A stretch of DNA of 6,558 nucleotides from Acidobacteriaceae bacterium (GTDB lineage: Bacteria; Acidobacteriota; Terriglobia; Terriglobales; Acidobacteriaceae): NCBI GenBank assembly GCA_003156235.1, contig PMGP01000213.1, positions 9,180-15,737 on the forward strand. Reading direction: 5' to 3'. Both the position numbers and the translations under genes were made by a program. Each line of letters opens with the position of its first letter. The stretch's first letter is position 1. This document shows positions 5,555-6,558 of the stretch, piece after piece. A model generated the notes under the pieces. That model had not been told where the DNA came from. It did not search any database and saw nothing but the letters and a program-made list of their open reading frames with translations.

Positions 5555-6558
5555 ATGAACGCCTTGTTGATTTACCCGGAATTTCCCGATACATATTGGA
5601 GCTTCAAACATGCGCTCAAGTTCCTCGGCAAGCGTGCCGCGCAGCCTCCGCTGGGGCTGATGACGGTGGCCGCGCTGTTGCCCAAGGCCTGGAAAAAGCG
5701 GCTGGTGGACGTCAACGTCGAGCGGTTGCGCGACCGCGACCTGGCCTGGGCGGACGTGGCGATGATCAGCGCCATGCACATCCAGCACCCCTCGCTGGCG
5801 GCCATCGTCGAGCGCTGCCGCGCGCGCGGTTTGCGCACGGTGGTGGGCGGGCCCATTGCCAGCAGCATCTCCGCGGCTGAACTCAAGGTGAATCACGTGG
5901 TCATCGGCGAAGCCGAGAGCCTGATTGCCGGCCTGGCGCAAGGCCTGGAGCAAGGTACAGCCGAGCACGTCTACAAGGCCGAAGAAAGGCCGGAGATGGA
6001 GAGCAGCCCCCTGCCCGACTTGAGCCTCATCAAGATGAATCGCTACTCCACCATGGCCGTGCAAGCCTCGCGCGGTTGTCCCTTCAACTGCGAGTTCTGC
6101 GACATCATCGAAATCTACGGCCGGCGCCCCCGCGTCAAAACTGTGGCGCAGGTGTTGGCCGAGCTGGACCAGTTGCGCGCCGCCGGATGGCGCGAAGCGG
6201 TCTTTATCGTGGACGATAATTTCATCGGCAACAAGGCGCGCGCCAAGGAGTTATGCGCGGCGCTTGCCGCATGGCGAGACCAATACAAAACCAGCTTCGA
6301 CTTCATTACCGAAGCCTCGCTCAATCTGGCCGACGATCCGGAGTTGATGCAGTTGATGAAGGACGCCGGATTCGCCTCCGTCTTTCTGGGCATCGAAACC
6401 CCCGACGAATCGGCCCTCATCGCCTGCAACAAAACGCAGAACACGCGGCGCAGCCTGCTGGATAGCGTGGCCTTGATCCAGAGTTATGGCATGCAGGTGA
6501 TGGGCGGCTTCATCCTGGGCTTCGACACCGATCGCGAAGACATCTTCGACCGCATGGT
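5555..6558 (+). CDS. Cobalamin-binding radical SAM protein, DUF4070-type class B family (C-terminus beyond the right edge)
   Basis: 334 codons are visible and the frame is open at the edge; the family usually has about 470-520 residues. Residues 1-130 form a B12-binding-like Rossmann domain opening with LLIYPEFPDTYWSFKHALKF (4-23) and containing VVGGP (96-100). It lacks the DxHxxG cobalamin His motif, which is usual for this class. The radical SAM barrel starts near 165 with RGCPFNCEFC, so Cys175, Cys179 and Cys182 bind the 4Fe-4S cluster. Further family motifs follow: DIIEIYGRRPR, VFIVDDNFIGNK (212-223), LGIETPDES (278-286) and GGFILGFDTD near the edge. The enzyme should cleave SAM reductively, perhaps methylating an unreactive carbon or phosphorus. 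The substrate is unknown. HpnP (hopanoid C-2 methylase) belongs to the same broad family, but the N-terminus seen here differs from what I recall of HpnP. It is divergent from the molybdenum-related cluster and shares its promoter region. Confidence 0.93.
   Translation, partial: MNALLIYPEFPDTYWSFKHALKFLGKRAAQPPLGLMTVAALLPKAWKKRLVDVNVERLRDRDLAWADVAMISAMHIQHPSLAAIVERCRARGLRTVVGGPIASSISAAELKVNHVVIGEAESLIAGLAQGLEQGTAEHVYKAEERPEMESSPLPDLSLIKMNRYSTMAVQASRGCPFNCEFCDIIEIYGRRPRVKTVAQVLAELDQLRAAGWREAVFIVDDNFIGNKARAKELCAALAAWRDQYKTSFDFITEASLNLADDPELMQLMKDAGFASVFLGIETPDESALIACNKTQNTRRSLLDSVALIQSYGMQVMGGFILGFDTDREDIFDRM

Noticed and set aside
5282..6064. 260-codon open frame on the minus strand
   Set aside because: It is antisense to the radical SAM gene and crosses the intergenic dyad. 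Its composition (His/Gln/Arg-rich) and lack of motifs mark it as a shadow.

Overview
The window looks like GC-rich bacterial chromosome, high fifties percent GC by eye. The proteins suggest a free-living anaerobe or facultative soil/sediment bacterium. The Lon N-terminus and the style of the B12-dependent radical SAM protein remind me of Acidobacteriota. That placement is recollection of family resemblance, not something the sequence proves.

Layout. On the minus strand, in order of transcription: (i) a MobA/MocA-like nucleotidyltransferase fused to a C-terminal HD domain (5260 to 4115); (ii) a short decayed remnant of an XdhC/CoxI-family gene (about 4116 to 3948), which looks internally deleted and frameshifted; (iii) a complete FecCD/BtuC-type ABC importer made of permease (3913 to 2867), ATPase (2870 to 2082) and periplasmic binding protein (2072 to 972), tightly packed with a 4-nt ATGA overlap and then a 9-nt gap; (iv) after 114 nt, the first 285 codons of lon protease (857 to 1), running off the left edge. 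On the plus strand, a cobalamin-binding radical SAM enzyme starts at 5555 with a strong Shine-Dalgarno and runs off the right edge. The divergent spacer 5261-5554 holds a 35-bp near-perfect dyad at 5308-5342 that overlaps a -10-like hexamer for the minus-strand genes.

How the parts may work together. The nucleotidyltransferase-HD protein and the XdhC remnant both belong to the maturation machinery of molybdenum hydroxylases (xanthine dehydrogenase / CO dehydrogenase type). This makes molybdate, tungstate or a related chelate a reasonable cargo for the importer. The class also transports Fe-siderophores, haem and cobalamin, and a B12-dependent enzyme sits next door, so cobalamin is a live alternative. 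No TonB receptor, hydroxylase structural gene or molybdate sensor is in view.

Most unusual points: the xdhC scar between the transferase and the importer; loss of the usual Arg and Gly in the nucleotide-binding loop of the transferase; and the 35-bp dyad. I found no RNA genes, CRISPR, insertion sequences or clear rho-independent terminators.
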